In this document: positions 9,401-18,500 of the stretch, one piece after another
Numbering within the stretch: position 1 is the stretch's first letter
How the letters are laid out: every line of letters starts with the position of its first letter
Assembly (NCBI GenBank): GCA_030849075.1
Contig: JASAOO010003271.1
Coordinates: forward strand, 1 to 34,248
DNA length: 34,248 bases
Source: Zelonia costaricensis
Taxonomy: Eukaryota; Euglenozoa; Kinetoplastea; Trypanosomatida; Trypanosomatidae
Reading direction: 5' to 3'
The notes under the pieces: generated by a model
What the model saw: the letters and a program-made list of their open reading frames with translations, nothing else
The model's database searches: none
Told to the model about the DNA's origin: nothing
Made by a program: the position numbers and the translations under genes

Positions 9401-12400
9401 GCCCGCGAAGCTGGGCGGCGTCGTGCGCGCGATGGCAGGCCGTCCCGCGCCGAGAGCCACGGGCCCATGCGGCCGATCCGGCCAGTGCCACGCCCCGGCA
9501 TCAGTCGAGCCGGTCACTAGCGACGTGGGTGTCGCCGTCGCGGGGGTGCGTTGTCCTGCCGCGCCGAAGCCCGCAAGACCGCCGCCGCCGCTGCCGCCAA
9601 CGTTGTACGTCTCCCGCTCGCCATCACGCTCCGCCGCGTCTGCGACGTCGCCGGTGTACCGCAGGCAGTGGAAGAGCGCCTCGACCAGCTCGCCCAGCGG
9701 CGTCCACTGCGGCGCCGTCGGCGGTGTGATGAAGGCGTTCAACGTGTGCATGCCCGATACCACGCCCCCCGCACCGCTCACCATGGCGGCCGCCATCGGC
9801 ACGGGGCTCCGGTGCGCGGCTGCGCTGGAGCGTGGCGAGTTCGAGCTCGTAGCTGCGGCGTGCGGAGGAGGCTGTGTGACGACGATGCTGCTGTTGGTGG
9901 TGTTGGGCGGACCCGTCATGGGCGTTAGCGCAGATGCAGGCGCACTGCTGCTCGCCAGGGTGCTGGTAGACTCTCCCATCGTGGGCAAGAACGCGGAGGA
10001 GGCAGATGGGGCGTGGAAGCCGAGTCCTTCGCCGTGGCTCGCCGTGCGACTGCGCAGAGGTAGCGACGACGGCGGTGTGGTGCCAGTGTCCGCGGTTTCC
10101 GCGTCAGTGGAGAGAGACGGGGAGGCGAAGGCGGCGGGGCCCGCTGCTCCTCCAGCGCCACCGCCCCCGCTGCTCCCGCTGGTCCCGCTGGTGCTGCTCT
10201 GTGGCAGCTCAGGCAGCACTGCCGTGCCGCTGCGGCTCTCGGAGCGACTGCGCGTCACCGGGGGTGGCGAGAAGGGCGTGCCGAAGTGCGAGACGGGCGT
10301 GTGCGCCACCGTACTTGCCGCCGTCGTGTTGGATGTCGTGTGCAGCGTGGAGCCGGACGGTGCCGTCGGAACCGCGGCCGTTGCGGCGGCAGTAGCGGCT
10401 CCTGCGGGGGCTGGGGTTTGCCCAGCCCCTTGCGATGCCGTCGGAGGGGCTCCTGCTGGAGGCGGGGCGGCGCGCACTCCGTCGTCGTCCTTCGCGGCTC
10501 TTGACCGCGCAGCCAGCGCATCGCCACCCTCCCCCACCACGCGGCTCGCCTCGCTGGCGGATGCTGGGACGGTGACGGCGACCGCTGCCGCGTCATGCAG
10601 CCCTTGTCGACGCCTCGGTGTGGTGGGCTGCAGCGGCGACATGAAGGAGGTTGGGGTGCTCTCTGCGGTGCTCATAACCGAGGCCGGTATTGGGACTCGA
10701 AGCCCACCGCCTGCTCCAGCGTTGACGCCGCCATGCTCGACGAGGTTCAGGTGGTAGGCGTGCGGCCGCGATGGGCTGCACGAGGAGGTCTCCACCACCG
10801 TCGGCGCGCCTCCGGCGCGACGCCGAACCAGCGTGTACGGCTTCGGCGCGGTGCTCTGCGCTGCCGCCTCACCCGCCTGAGGAGCACCGTCCTCGTCCTC
10901 GTCGCCGGCCACAAAACCATCCTCGCTGCCCACAGGCCCCGCGGCACTCTCGCGGCGCGCCGTCCCTACCAGCGCAGAGCTGGACACGGAGGACGTGAGT
11001 GTCAGTACCGGGACGGCTCGAGCCCCTGCAGCGGCTGTGGCGGCGCTCGTGAAGGAGCGGAGGCCGCGGCTCATGTACGCGTACTTCAGCTCCGCCTCCC
11101 GCAGCTCCTCGGCGATGTTCGTCAGCACCACGCTGTAGGGGCGCACGAGCTGGTGCAGCAGCCCGTCCCCGATCGTCATGCGCTTCTGATCCACACGGAA
11201 GACGAGGCAGAGGGAGTAGCGCAGTGTCTTGCGCTGGTAGTGCTCACCCGGGATGTCCTCGGGGTAGTAGAGGAACAGGAGGCCGGACTCGGCGGGGTAG
11301 AGCCACAGGACGCGGCGGCAGAATTCGGGTCGCGGCACAAACACGTCGTTGTAGCCGCTCATACGTCCATCATCCGCCGATGGCGACGAGCGCGGCGCGT
11401 GCGGCGGCGGTAGTGGTGGGGGTTGTGAGGGCGTTGTGGCGGAGGCAGCGGCAGCGGTGGCACCTTGCAGTGGCGGTGGCACCGAATGCACAGCGCTGCA
11501 CGACGGCGGCCGCACCGTCGACAAGGAAGACGACAACGCCTGCTGCCGGCTGTGCGGAACTGCGTGCTGAGGCCCGCGCGCTGCCCTGTCTGACAGGTCT
11601 CTTGCATCGTCACGGCCCGTGCGGGCTGCTGCTGCTGCTGCCGCCGCCGCGTGAGGCGGAACTGCTCCGATAGGCGGGGTGTTGACCGGCGTGAGCACCG
11701 GCGACGCCGAGGCGCCACGGAATGGCTCGGTGAGCACCGCCTCCGCGTCGCCCACCACGTTGCTCCCACCACAGCCCTGCGTGCTGCTCCCACTCGCGCT
11801 CACCTCGACGGGAAGGCCGTCGCCGCTGGTGGAGCCTGGCGCTGCGGCGGCGAAGGAGCCGAAGAGCGGCGAGGCGCCCTGCTGCGAGTCGCTCAGGCAC
11901 GTCAGCGCAGACACCCCGAACACGACCCGCTCCATTGCCGCTCCTGCAGCGGTGGCTGCAGCGACGGAGTTTAAGCCGGAGGCACTGCCGGGTCGCGTCT
12001 CGCTCGGCGTATCGAGCGCGTCGGCGTGGTCGAGTAGGCGGAGCTGCGCTGCCAGCGAGGAGGCGACGCTGCTGCGGTCGCCGCCGCCACCACCGCCGCC
12101 GCCGCCGGAGTGCGCGACCGGTGCAGGCAGGGGCGACCCCGCAGCGGAGGAGCCGGCGCTCGTGGACGCGGCGCGCAGCGGGGGCGATGGCTCAGTCGTG
12201 GCCGCCGAGACGGCCAGCGCTGACGACACGGCGGGCGTGGCCGGCACCGGCACCGGCGGTACTGACTCCGTGCCACTTGCGGCCCCTGTGGCAGAGTGCG
12301 GCAGGGAGCGCGCTGGCGCTGGTGGTGGTGGTGGTGGCGGCGGTGGAGGGGTGGGGAAGGAGGGGGAGGGCAGGGACCCGCTGGGGAAGCCCGGTGCATC

Positions 12401-13105
12401 GAAGCTGCCGTTCGCCACCGCAAAGGACGGCGACGAGCTCGAGTGGGCGTGGGCGACGCGCAGCGCCGCGCTGGCCGACGTCGCGGGCGAGTCGGGGAAC
12501 CACACGCTGGAGAGCAGCGGCGTGGCAGCGGACGCCACCTCACCCCCACTCTGCGCCTCCAGCGTCGATCGGCTCGCAGCGTGTACGACTGCAGCTGGAG
12601 CAACGGTTGCTGCTGGCGCTGCTGGTGGTGGCTGCTGGGGCGGTAGTGGTGGCGTTGGCAGCTGACCGGCCCGCCGCGCCGCCCCGATCGCGGTCGACGC
12701 CGCGGGGGTGCCCATGACAGCCGCGACGGCGGAGATGCTCGCGTACAGGCCGCCCGCTGCCGACGCCGCTGTCGATGACGGGGCGACCGGTGTGGCGGCG
12801 GGGGCCAGAAGGAAGGAGCGGATCGCGTCGGGTGGGCTGGCGGGGGCGCAGCTGTGGATGTACGGCCCCTTCACCACGTCCAGCGCAAACAGCAGCACGC
12901 ACTCGAGCTGGAAGAGAGTGTCGGTGTGGCCAAGGCGCGGCTGGTGATGCTGCGGGTGCGGGGCCGCGGCGCTTGTGGTGCCGCTGCCGCATCCGTACCC
13001 GCCACCCGCCGCCGCCGCCCCCGTCGGCGTGGCGCCCGAGGTGGGGGCGGCGCTTCGGCCCATCGCGGCGAGGCCCGTGTTAAAGTGTGTGTTACCGGTA
13101 CGCAT
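6431..13105 (-). CDS. Giant NPR2/NPRL2-like protein (GATOR1/SEACIT-type subunit)
   Basis: 2224 residues from the first in-frame ATG (13105) to TGA; the frame upstream opens only with GTG. Pieces resembling NPRL2 occur in the right order. Residues about 63-103 include LFQLECVLLFALDVVKGPYI, like the family N-terminus. Residues about 586-682 include RKTLRYSLCLVFRVDQ and the following helices. Residues about 1336-1420 include MDMAVHHVFRLVDGVRTVAD, like the DGFRHI region. Residues about 1585-1650 include LLHLELCHLIKVY, like the LLYYGVVTLV region. A C-terminal helical piece ends in NNWLEDVSQ. Between them are huge low-complexity insertions, including P10 and G9 runs. Residues about 1955-2050 are Ser/Arg-rich. 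NPR2 with NPR3 and a third subunit forms the GATOR1/SEACIT complex, which restrains TORC1 through Rag-type GTPases when amino acids are scarce. Family NPRL2 proteins are about 380-600 residues, so this one is exceptional. NPR3-like is the main alternative. Confidence 0.72.
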   Translation of the reverse strand: MRTGNTHFNTGLAAMGRSAAPTSGATPTGAAAAGGGYGCGSGTTSAAAPHPQHHQPRLGHTDTLFQLECVLLFALDVVKGPYIHSCAPASPPDAIRSFLLAPAATPVAPSSTAASAAGGLYASISAVAAVMGTPAASTAIGAARRAGQLPTPPLPPQQPPPAAPAATVAPAAVVHAASRSTLEAQSGGEVASAATPLLSSVWFPDSPATSASAALRVAHAHSSSSPSFAVANGSFDAPGFPSGSLPSPSFPTPPPPPPPPPPAPARSLPHSATGAASGTESVPPVPVPATPAVSSALAVSAATTEPSPPLRAASTSAGSSAAGSPLPAPVAHSGGGGGGGGGDRSSVASSLAAQLRLLDHADALDTPSETRPGSASGLNSVAAATAAGAAMERVVFGVSALTCLSDSQQGASPLFGSFAAAAPGSTSGDGLPVEVSASGSSTQGCGGSNVVGDAEAVLTEPFRGASASPVLTPVNTPPIGAVPPHAAAAAAAAARTGRDDARDLSDRAARGPQHAVPHSRQQALSSSLSTVRPPSCSAVHSVPPPLQGATAAAASATTPSQPPPLPPPHAPRSSPSADDGRMSGYNDVFVPRPEFCRRVLWLYPAESGLLFLYYPEDIPGEHYQRKTLRYSLCLVFRVDQKRMTIGDGLLHQLVRPYSVVLTNIAEELREAELKYAYMSRGLRSFTSAATAAAGARAVPVLTLTSSVSSSALVGTARRESAAGPVGSEDGFVAGDEDEDGAPQAGEAAAQSTAPKPYTLVRRRAGGAPTVVETSSCSPSRPHAYHLNLVEHGGVNAGAGGGLRVPIPASVMSTAESTPTSFMSPLQPTTPRRRQGLHDAAAVAVTVPASASEASRVVGEGGDALAARSRAAKDDDGVRAAPPPAGAPPTASQGAGQTPAPAGAATAAATAAVPTAPSGSTLHTTSNTTAASTVAHTPVSHFGTPFSPPPVTRSRSESRSGTAVLPELPQSSTSGTSGSSGGGGAGGAAGPAAFASPSLSTDAETADTGTTPPSSLPLRSRTASHGEGLGFHAPSASSAFLPTMGESTSTLASSSAPASALTPMTGPPNTTNSSIVVTQPPPHAAATSSNSPRSSAAAHRSPVPMAAAMVSGAGGVVSGMHTLNAFITPPTAPQWTPLGELVEALFHCLRYTGDVADAAERDGERETYNVGGSGGGGLAGFGAAGQRTPATATPTSLVTGSTDAGAWHWPDRPHGPVALGAGRPAIARTTPPSFAGSPQQPQHVSIQSIYSPLTTAVGSSFGGDAAGASTYGTRTPSWMTDNDANLGLFDGGKSRDGYGGAGPTFPSGAAPVQLLPPAPPQPPQQRGDTGLVHLSNRLSFHVRRMAPLQPARLLHFDHVPVPVVAYDPAMMGWMDMAVHHVFRLVDGVRTVADLVFDVAMGTTTTLSEVYAEALQRTLVVERLPGGGPAMAPAPNTAVRGGGGGGGGSAPGLVGTSRDAQLRRGGAAAAASESVPALNGSEAAAGPGGPGLARGPPTTTAAYPSYPVVVSVPIDARPSPALLPGVRYSVPTSAAAAAAAAAISEGQAPPPSHVNVRVAPCTSPPAPPMSGASAAAAVPVPPQPPQPHISVELPPTWVATTGMVMEALLHLELCHLIKVYRPWTKSTVYSTTRAVQRVLRSAQHPARRVVAHYILCMAWTERQEARAERRRRASEWKRSQREARRQAALNAAAPGAAGAPPVRSATQKAELSQASPPSCAPSPSPQAPASTEARTPHHAAARPYYNGDTSRAGATTAFASLGGLGGAASACAVERPTSHATAPLPASPQPRSLTRTVGLLSPSLSRPPHPPMGALAPGLYGAGDRGGAAGAASYGLELSSTGTHASSSAATSFAPSSLRHALSVGASGRLQMTLTSSLPTSPLLRAGANPTAAAAVPPNAAGPGSSQRLFVGSQSSQLGVGDLLPCASTGIKYTSRSPASKHPHAPPDTLRQLQTAEKPRKGRRSHRQRCSEERCSSTSTSSSNSSSGSGSDTGSSASSGRRSTSRASASSSDASTASAKSSRRRHRIRSSSSGPSVASSPSASSSDESLMPSSPSSAATAQQLPQRRESVPAAQEVGGTSAAGAIKRGAAAANGRDSNAMMSHAACALQQGDARVQQLTASSSPALPNAATATAAAAGGSQHGTATHRRQSSPKILAPSETDIAQAAAALLCALAKFSNSSVSSVQAEMRRIPVWASSFNHWSDRCVDALVEVAVLNNWLEDVSQ

Positions 13106-13112
13106 GATGCAT
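13092..13112 (-). other. Six-codon upstream ORF overlapping the NPR2-like start
   Basis: An ATG seven bases upstream of the chosen start opens a +1-shifted frame encoding MHHAYR then TAA. It overlaps the main ATG and ends 13 bases past its first base. If the spliced leader is added upstream, as the acceptor near 13278 implies, scanning ribosomes meet this ATG first. It may lower translation of the main frame. It could also be chance. Confidence 0.5.
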
Positions 13113-13277
13113 GCTCTGTCGGGCTCAACAGGGACAAGGATGGAGGACAGCGCGTAGCGGGCAGCGGAGGGGGGGGTGCGGGCAGCGGGTGCGGGAGTCA
13201 CGATACGCGGGTGGGCGGCCTTTTGCAGGGAGGACGAAATGGAGAAGGCCGCTCCGCTAAGGCAGCGTGCACAACGC

Positions 13278-13329
13278 CTCGCGAGAGAGAAGGGGTCGGG
13301 ACGGGACGGGACGGAGGGGGGGGGGGGAA
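13278..13329 (-). promoter_or_regulatory. Possible spliced-leader acceptor for the NPR2-like gene
   Basis: Minus-strand reading gives a C12 run, repeated TCCCG units and CTTCTCTCTCGCGAG, with the AG at 13279-13278, about 173 bases before the start. This acceptor would place the six-codon upstream ORF inside the 5' UTR. A shorter pyrimidine stretch also lies near 13160-13180. Confidence 0.45.
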
Positions 13330-14184
13330 GGTTATACAGTGCTTCGTTCAACTCGCGCACGGATGCGAGTGTGCTTGATTGTTTCCTGCTGTGACTTGTA
13401 GTTTCCTTTCACGTCCTCACACTTCCTTTCTTCTCTCTTCTTCCTTGTTGTGTGAAGGCGCACTTGAAGGAAAGGCGCTGTGCGAGGCAGAGGGGTGACT
13501 CCCAGTGAGCAGAGCAACCGAGTGGATCATGCAGGCGGTGGCGAAGGCAGTGGAGGGCAAGGTGGAAGAGAATAGCGCGTCGGCGCGTGACCTCAAGGGG
13601 GTGGAGGGGGGAGGAGGAGGAGGCAAGGTGCAGTGCTGGAAGGGGCTGCACAGGAAGTGAAGGATAGCGAGAGAAGCCGGGCGACGCAGACGAACGCGTG
13701 CCGCGCACCACGCAGACGCCATCCACGCTTCTCTGACGCTCGGCCTGTTGCCAGCCTGCACAGTAAGCGCGCGAAGCAAACGCATCCGAGCCGCAGCTTG
13801 ATGTGTGCTCCCGCTTCGTCATGCACCATAACAGCCCCCACCGACGACGGTCGACGGCGTTTCAGGAAAAGCAGCCTCTGGACAGCGGGGCGGCGGCGGC
13901 GGCGGGGGGAGGTGCAGGTATTCGTTGACGCCTGTTGTTTGTCAATTGCTTAGCGCAGGTGTGCCATTGTGAAAGCGTGTGTGTGTGTCTGTTTCCCAGT
14001 GTTGCCACTATAGGACGTACAAGGATGGAGAAGCGGAGTCGCTCGTGTCGTGCAACTGAAACACAACTGGGGCAAACAAACAAATGAGGGAGAGAGGGAG
14101 GAGGCGAAGCAGGGGCGGGGAGGAGGGGGGAAGGGGGGAAGGAGGGGGAGGAAATGGAAAAAGGAACAATGCGAAGACACTAAC

Positions 14185-14235
14185 CCACACACCTCTACGC
14201 ACACACGTGCACACACACACACACACATACACACG
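14185..14235. repeat. Imperfect (CA)n repeat
   Basis: CA-rich run on plus with several interruptions, in the likely 3' UTR of the kinesin gene or the following intergenic DNA. Confidence 0.9.
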
Positions 14236-14897
14236 TCAACACAATCGCATTCGGTACCGGAGCATCAGCCCACACAGACACGTGCGTGAACTCCGACGAC
14301 AGTGAGAAGGAGGAAGAAGAAGAAGCGTCGTTCACCAGAGGTCAGAAAGAACGAAGAGGGCTGACAAGTGATCGGGGCACATCAGGGCTTTGGATGTGAA
14401 CGTGAATGCGTGCGTATGCGTGAGTGTGACGGACTGGAACGGCAACTGACTGAGGTCCGTAAAGCTATGAAATATACCCCAGAGACAAAGGGAAGGGGAG
14501 GGGGCAGGAATGTTGCAAGCGCACACAGGTACACACACAGAAAGAGAAACGGACACACACAGAAGACCGGCACGAAGCAAGCGGCACACAAATTGGAAAA
14601 TAAGCAGGAACGGCAGCGCATCGAGGCGACGCGGCGCTCATTACCGGTAACCACCGACACAGGAGCGGGTCAGTGGCTGGGCACGTGAGGGTGACGCGGA
14701 GACGAAGGGCTGGTGAAGTGGCGCCGCTCTGCGAGTGTCCTGACCTTTTTTGCCCTTCCTTGCGCTCAGTCAGAAGAGGCTAGGGAGGTAAAGAGAAAGA
14801 AGATGGCTCTGACACATGCGGGCATACATCGAGTTGGGCAGCAGGCGATGGTGGAAAGCGAGGAGAGCAGTAGAAAGAGAGAAGAAGGGCCCCCCGA

Positions 14898-14945
14898 GGG
14901 GGGGGAGGGGGGGGGCTCAGCGGGGCTCAGCGGGGCGGGGAAGGG
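14898..14945 (+). repeat. G-run array with tandem GGGGCTCAGC units
   Basis: Six G runs of 3 to 9 bases on plus, joined by A, CTCAGC (twice), C and AA. This fits a G-quadruplex pattern several times over. A C6 run at 14890-14895 lies just upstream and could instead pair with the G runs as a hairpin. In the transcript it reads as C-rich. Confidence 0.75.
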
Positions 14946-15322
14946 ACGAGCGGCACCACAACCGCTGCGCTGAGCTACGCTCCACCCGAACGACTCATCC
15001 CCCTGCCCCACCCCCCTTCACCTCAGCGAGGCCACGTAGCGGGCGGTGAGGGTGCGCCAATGATGCAGCAACACGTACGACTGAAATAGCAAACAAAGAG
15101 AAAACAGCGGAGCAGGGCACGGTGGCTTCTGTGCTCTATCGGTTCCGGAAGAGGCATAGTACAAGTACAGTCTAGGACCCCACATACACAAGCACACACT
15201 CGAGTGTGGACGTCAAACGTGTGCGACCGAGACCCATCCACCAGAGCTAGCTCGACCAGAGACGATCCAACATCACTAGCACACATAAAAAGAGGAAGGA
15301 GACACTGGGGCAAAAAGGTAGA

Positions 15323-15344
15323 TACACACACACACACACACACA
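15323..15344. repeat. (CA)n microsatellite
   Basis: CA run of about ten units on plus, about 200 bases beyond the kinesin stop codon in the transcript direction. Confidence 0.95.
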
Positions 15345-15551
15345 TATCAGGCGATCGACATCGGCAGCAGATCCCAACTCAAAGGGGAGAACTCCAGGAA
15401 AGCAGCTTGCACGATGACGCTGGCCCGCGCAGCTTCGAGGCAGGGACACGGCGCCGGGCACAAGGTGAGCGAGATCCGATCAGAAAGCGTGAGGCGGCCG
15501 GCGGTGGGCACCTCGCCAGCAATGGGTGCCGCGCTGTAGCCTAGCAGCGCC

Positions 15552-18500
15552 TCAGTGGCGCCGCGTGTGGGTCGAGTCGCGGACGGTGCAGCCTAGCTCC
15601 TCCTCATCCGACTCCGGCTGCTCTGCGGTGCCGAGCGGCTGCGGCAGTTCTGAGCGACCTGTCGACGTCTCCGGCGCCTCGTGCTCGAGCGTGCGGCGGC
15701 GCAGCACAGAGGCCAGCGGGTCTGCCGTGGACTTCACCGGCGTGTCCGCCGTCTCGTCCTCGCCGAAGGAGACGTCGGTGAGCTGCTGCTGCACAAAGCG
15801 GAGTCGCGTGCTGTGGTCGCGGACGTGCTCGAGCAGCTCAGAGTTGAGGCGCTGCGCCTCGCGCCGCTGCAGCTGCAGCCGCCGCTTCTCCCCGCGCACC
15901 TTGTCTAGCCAGGCCGTCGTGTCCTCGTCGAGGCCCTTCTCCAGCAGCACGTACAGCTCCGGCTCCGCCTCCCGCAGCTCCATGAGTCGCCGCTCCAGCG
16001 CGTGGTAGTGCGAGCGCAGCTCATCCAGCTCTGTCTGCACCTCCACGTACTTGTTCGACGTCGTGTCCCGCTGCCGGCGCAACTCCTCAATCGTCTCGCG
16101 CGCGGCCAGCAGATCCTCCTCCTGCACCTGCCGCGCCGCCTCGGCTCGCTGTGCCGACTGACGGCACAAGTCAGCCATCGAGGTCTCCTCCTCCAGCGCG
16201 TGCCGCAGGGTGTTCATCATCGTCTGCTGCTGCTTGATGCGGGACTCGTAGTCGCGCGTCATCGTGCCCATCTCCTGCACCAGCTGCGCGTTCGCCTCGC
16301 TCAGCCGCGACTCCACCACTTGCTGCGCCTGGTCACTGCGGGTGAGTTGCTGCTCGGCCGCTTGCTTCTCGGCCCGCATCTCCGTCACCTGCGCGCGCAC
16401 GGCCCCTAGCTCGACCTGATACTCCTCACAGCGCTGCTCCAGCGCTGCCCGAGACGCCAGCGCGTCCTCGGCCTCGCGCACCTTGTTGGCCAAGGTGGCC
16501 GCCTCGAGCTGCAAGGCCGCGTAGCTGCGGCGCCGCTGCTTCGGGTGCCCGGGATGCTGCTCCTCCCCCTCCGTGTCGCCGTCCACGTTGCGACTGAGCG
16601 GGCTGCTCAAGCTCGCCGCGGAGGAGCCGGGGAAAAGCAGGTCCTGCACCTCCGTAGCGATCCGCTCCGCCTCGCCGCACCGCGCCTGCCACGTGCGCTG
16701 CTCCTCCTGCAGCTGGACCACCTTGGCGATGAGGGAGTTGCGACCGCCTTCCAGCTCCGCGACCACGTCCTCGAGAGCGCCAACCTTGCGCTCCAGCCGC
16801 AGCCGCTCCATCTCGGCGATCTGCAGGGCCGCGCTGTCGCTCTGGTGCTGCGCGACCTCCTCAGCGTAGGCCTCCTCCTGCGACTTGAGCTTCTGTTTGA
16901 AGAAGTGCAGCTCCTCGCGCAGCGCCCGCTCCGCGTCTTCGACCTCAGCGAGCCGCTCCGACACGCCCACGGTGGCCAGCTGCCGCAGCCGCAGCTTCTG
17001 GGAGAGCAGCCGCGCCATGTCCGCGGCGCAGTCCTGCTCCACGCTCGCCCGCGCCTGCACCTCCTCGCACTGGCACTCCAGCACGCGCTGCAGAAAGTCA
17101 AGACGGGAGTTGGCCGCCGCGTCGTGCGTGAACGCCGAGGTGGCAGTGGAAAGCGTGTGCGAAGTCGGGTCGCGGTGCGTCGCAGCGCCGCCCGCATCGC
17201 CGTGGGGATACCTTCCACCCTCGAGGCTCTCCTCTCCGGCGCCCTCGCCCTCCTCGCCTGGCCGTGGAGTAAAGGCTCCGGTCGACACGAAGTACGACGC
17301 GGAGGCGCGAGAGCGGCGGTGGTGCTCCTCCATGCTGCGCAGGTGGACGAGCTGCACGGTCCACTGGTGATGCAGCTCGTAGGCGTAGCGGTGAAAGCGC
17401 ATGCGCGTGTAGTACCGCTCGGACGTCTCGGCCTCCTCCACAAGCAGCTGCTCCAGCTCGCTTGTGTCCGCGGCCCGCTCCGCGACGGCGCGCTTCAGCG
17501 CAGACCGCTCCTGCTCCACCTGCGCGACACGCAGCAGCAGCTGCACATTACGCTGCTTCTCCTCCAGGTAGCCCGTGCGCATCTGCTCCAGCTGCGCGGC
17601 CGCGGTGGCGTTCGCGGTGCTCGTCGCCTCCAGCGCATCCTCCACGGCGCGGCTCACGGCCGACACGCTTGTGCGCTGCGACTTCACCGCAGCGAGCTCG
17701 CACTGCGTCGTCTCCAGCAAACTCACCGTGCTCTGCATGCGCTCATGCAAGCTGTCGAGCTGCCGCTGACTCTCCTCATAGCGCACTCGGTACTCATCCA
17801 GCTGCGAGGTCGCCGACTTCGCGGCATCGTTCGCCTCCTGTGCAGCACGCTGCAGCGCCGCCCCCTCCTGGGTCGCCTTGTGCAGCTTCGACTTGGTTTG
17901 CTTCAGCTCCTCCTGCGCCTTCGCCAGCACCCGATGCGCCTCCCTGGCGTCCGCCGCGCTGAAGCCCGCGCCCCCGCCTGTGCCAGCACTGCCGGCACTT
18001 GACGCTGCGGCTGCGTTGGCGTTGGCGTTGCTGGTGGTGGTCGTGCTGGAGATGACAAGCGCGCGGTACTTGTTGGCCCACTCCGCCAGCTCCGACTCCC
18101 GCTTCGCCAGCGTTTCGTGCAGCTGCATCACCTCGCTGCGTTGCTGCGCCAGCTCGTCACGCAGGCTGCCCGTGGTGGTCAGCATGCGCTCCTGCTGCGC
18201 CTGCTTCTCCTCGCGCAGGAGACTGTTCTCCTCCTCCAGGTCCTTGACGCGCTTCCGCAGCGCCTGCAGCACCGTCGTGTCGGCAGCGGAGATGACCTTG
18301 ACTTTGAGGGCATCGTTCTCAGTGAGCAGAGCCTCCCGCTCCCGCTTCAGCGCGTTGATCTTCTCGAGGTGCACCTCGGCTGCCCTGCCGCTCTCCAGCT
18401 GCAGCGTGAGGCGGACAATCTGGCGCCGCAGCTCCGTGATGAGCTCCTGAAAGCGGCGGTCCTCGTTCACGGAGGCGACGTTCACCACCCTCTTGGCCAC

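Larger units (their letters stand above)
13106..15551. other. Intergenic region between the kinesin gene and the NPR2-like gene
   Basis: About 2.4 kb with no supported gene. The left part should hold the 5' flank of the NPR2-like gene; the rest should be the kinesin 3' UTR and intergenic DNA. It contains G12 (13316-13327), CA repeats (14185-14235, 15323-15344) and a G-run array at 14898-14945. Open frames are short and compositionally simple. Confidence 0.65.

Noticed and set aside
9372..10757. 461-residue open frame on plus
   Set aside because: Lies opposite the NPR2-like gene. Its sequence is the reverse complement of Ala/Ser/Pro-rich codons and has no domain. High G+C content opens long antisense frames.
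11679..12665. 328-residue open frame on plus
   Set aside because: Antisense to a low-complexity insertion of the NPR2-like gene; no domain.
13106..13360. N-terminal extension of the NPR2-like protein by 85 residues
   Set aside because: Begins with GTG rather than ATG and crosses the likely splice acceptor near 13278.
16545..18002. 485-residue open frame on plus
   Set aside because: Antisense to the kinesin coiled coil; Leu/Arg/His-rich from complementing Glu/Gln/Lys codons. No start context or domain.
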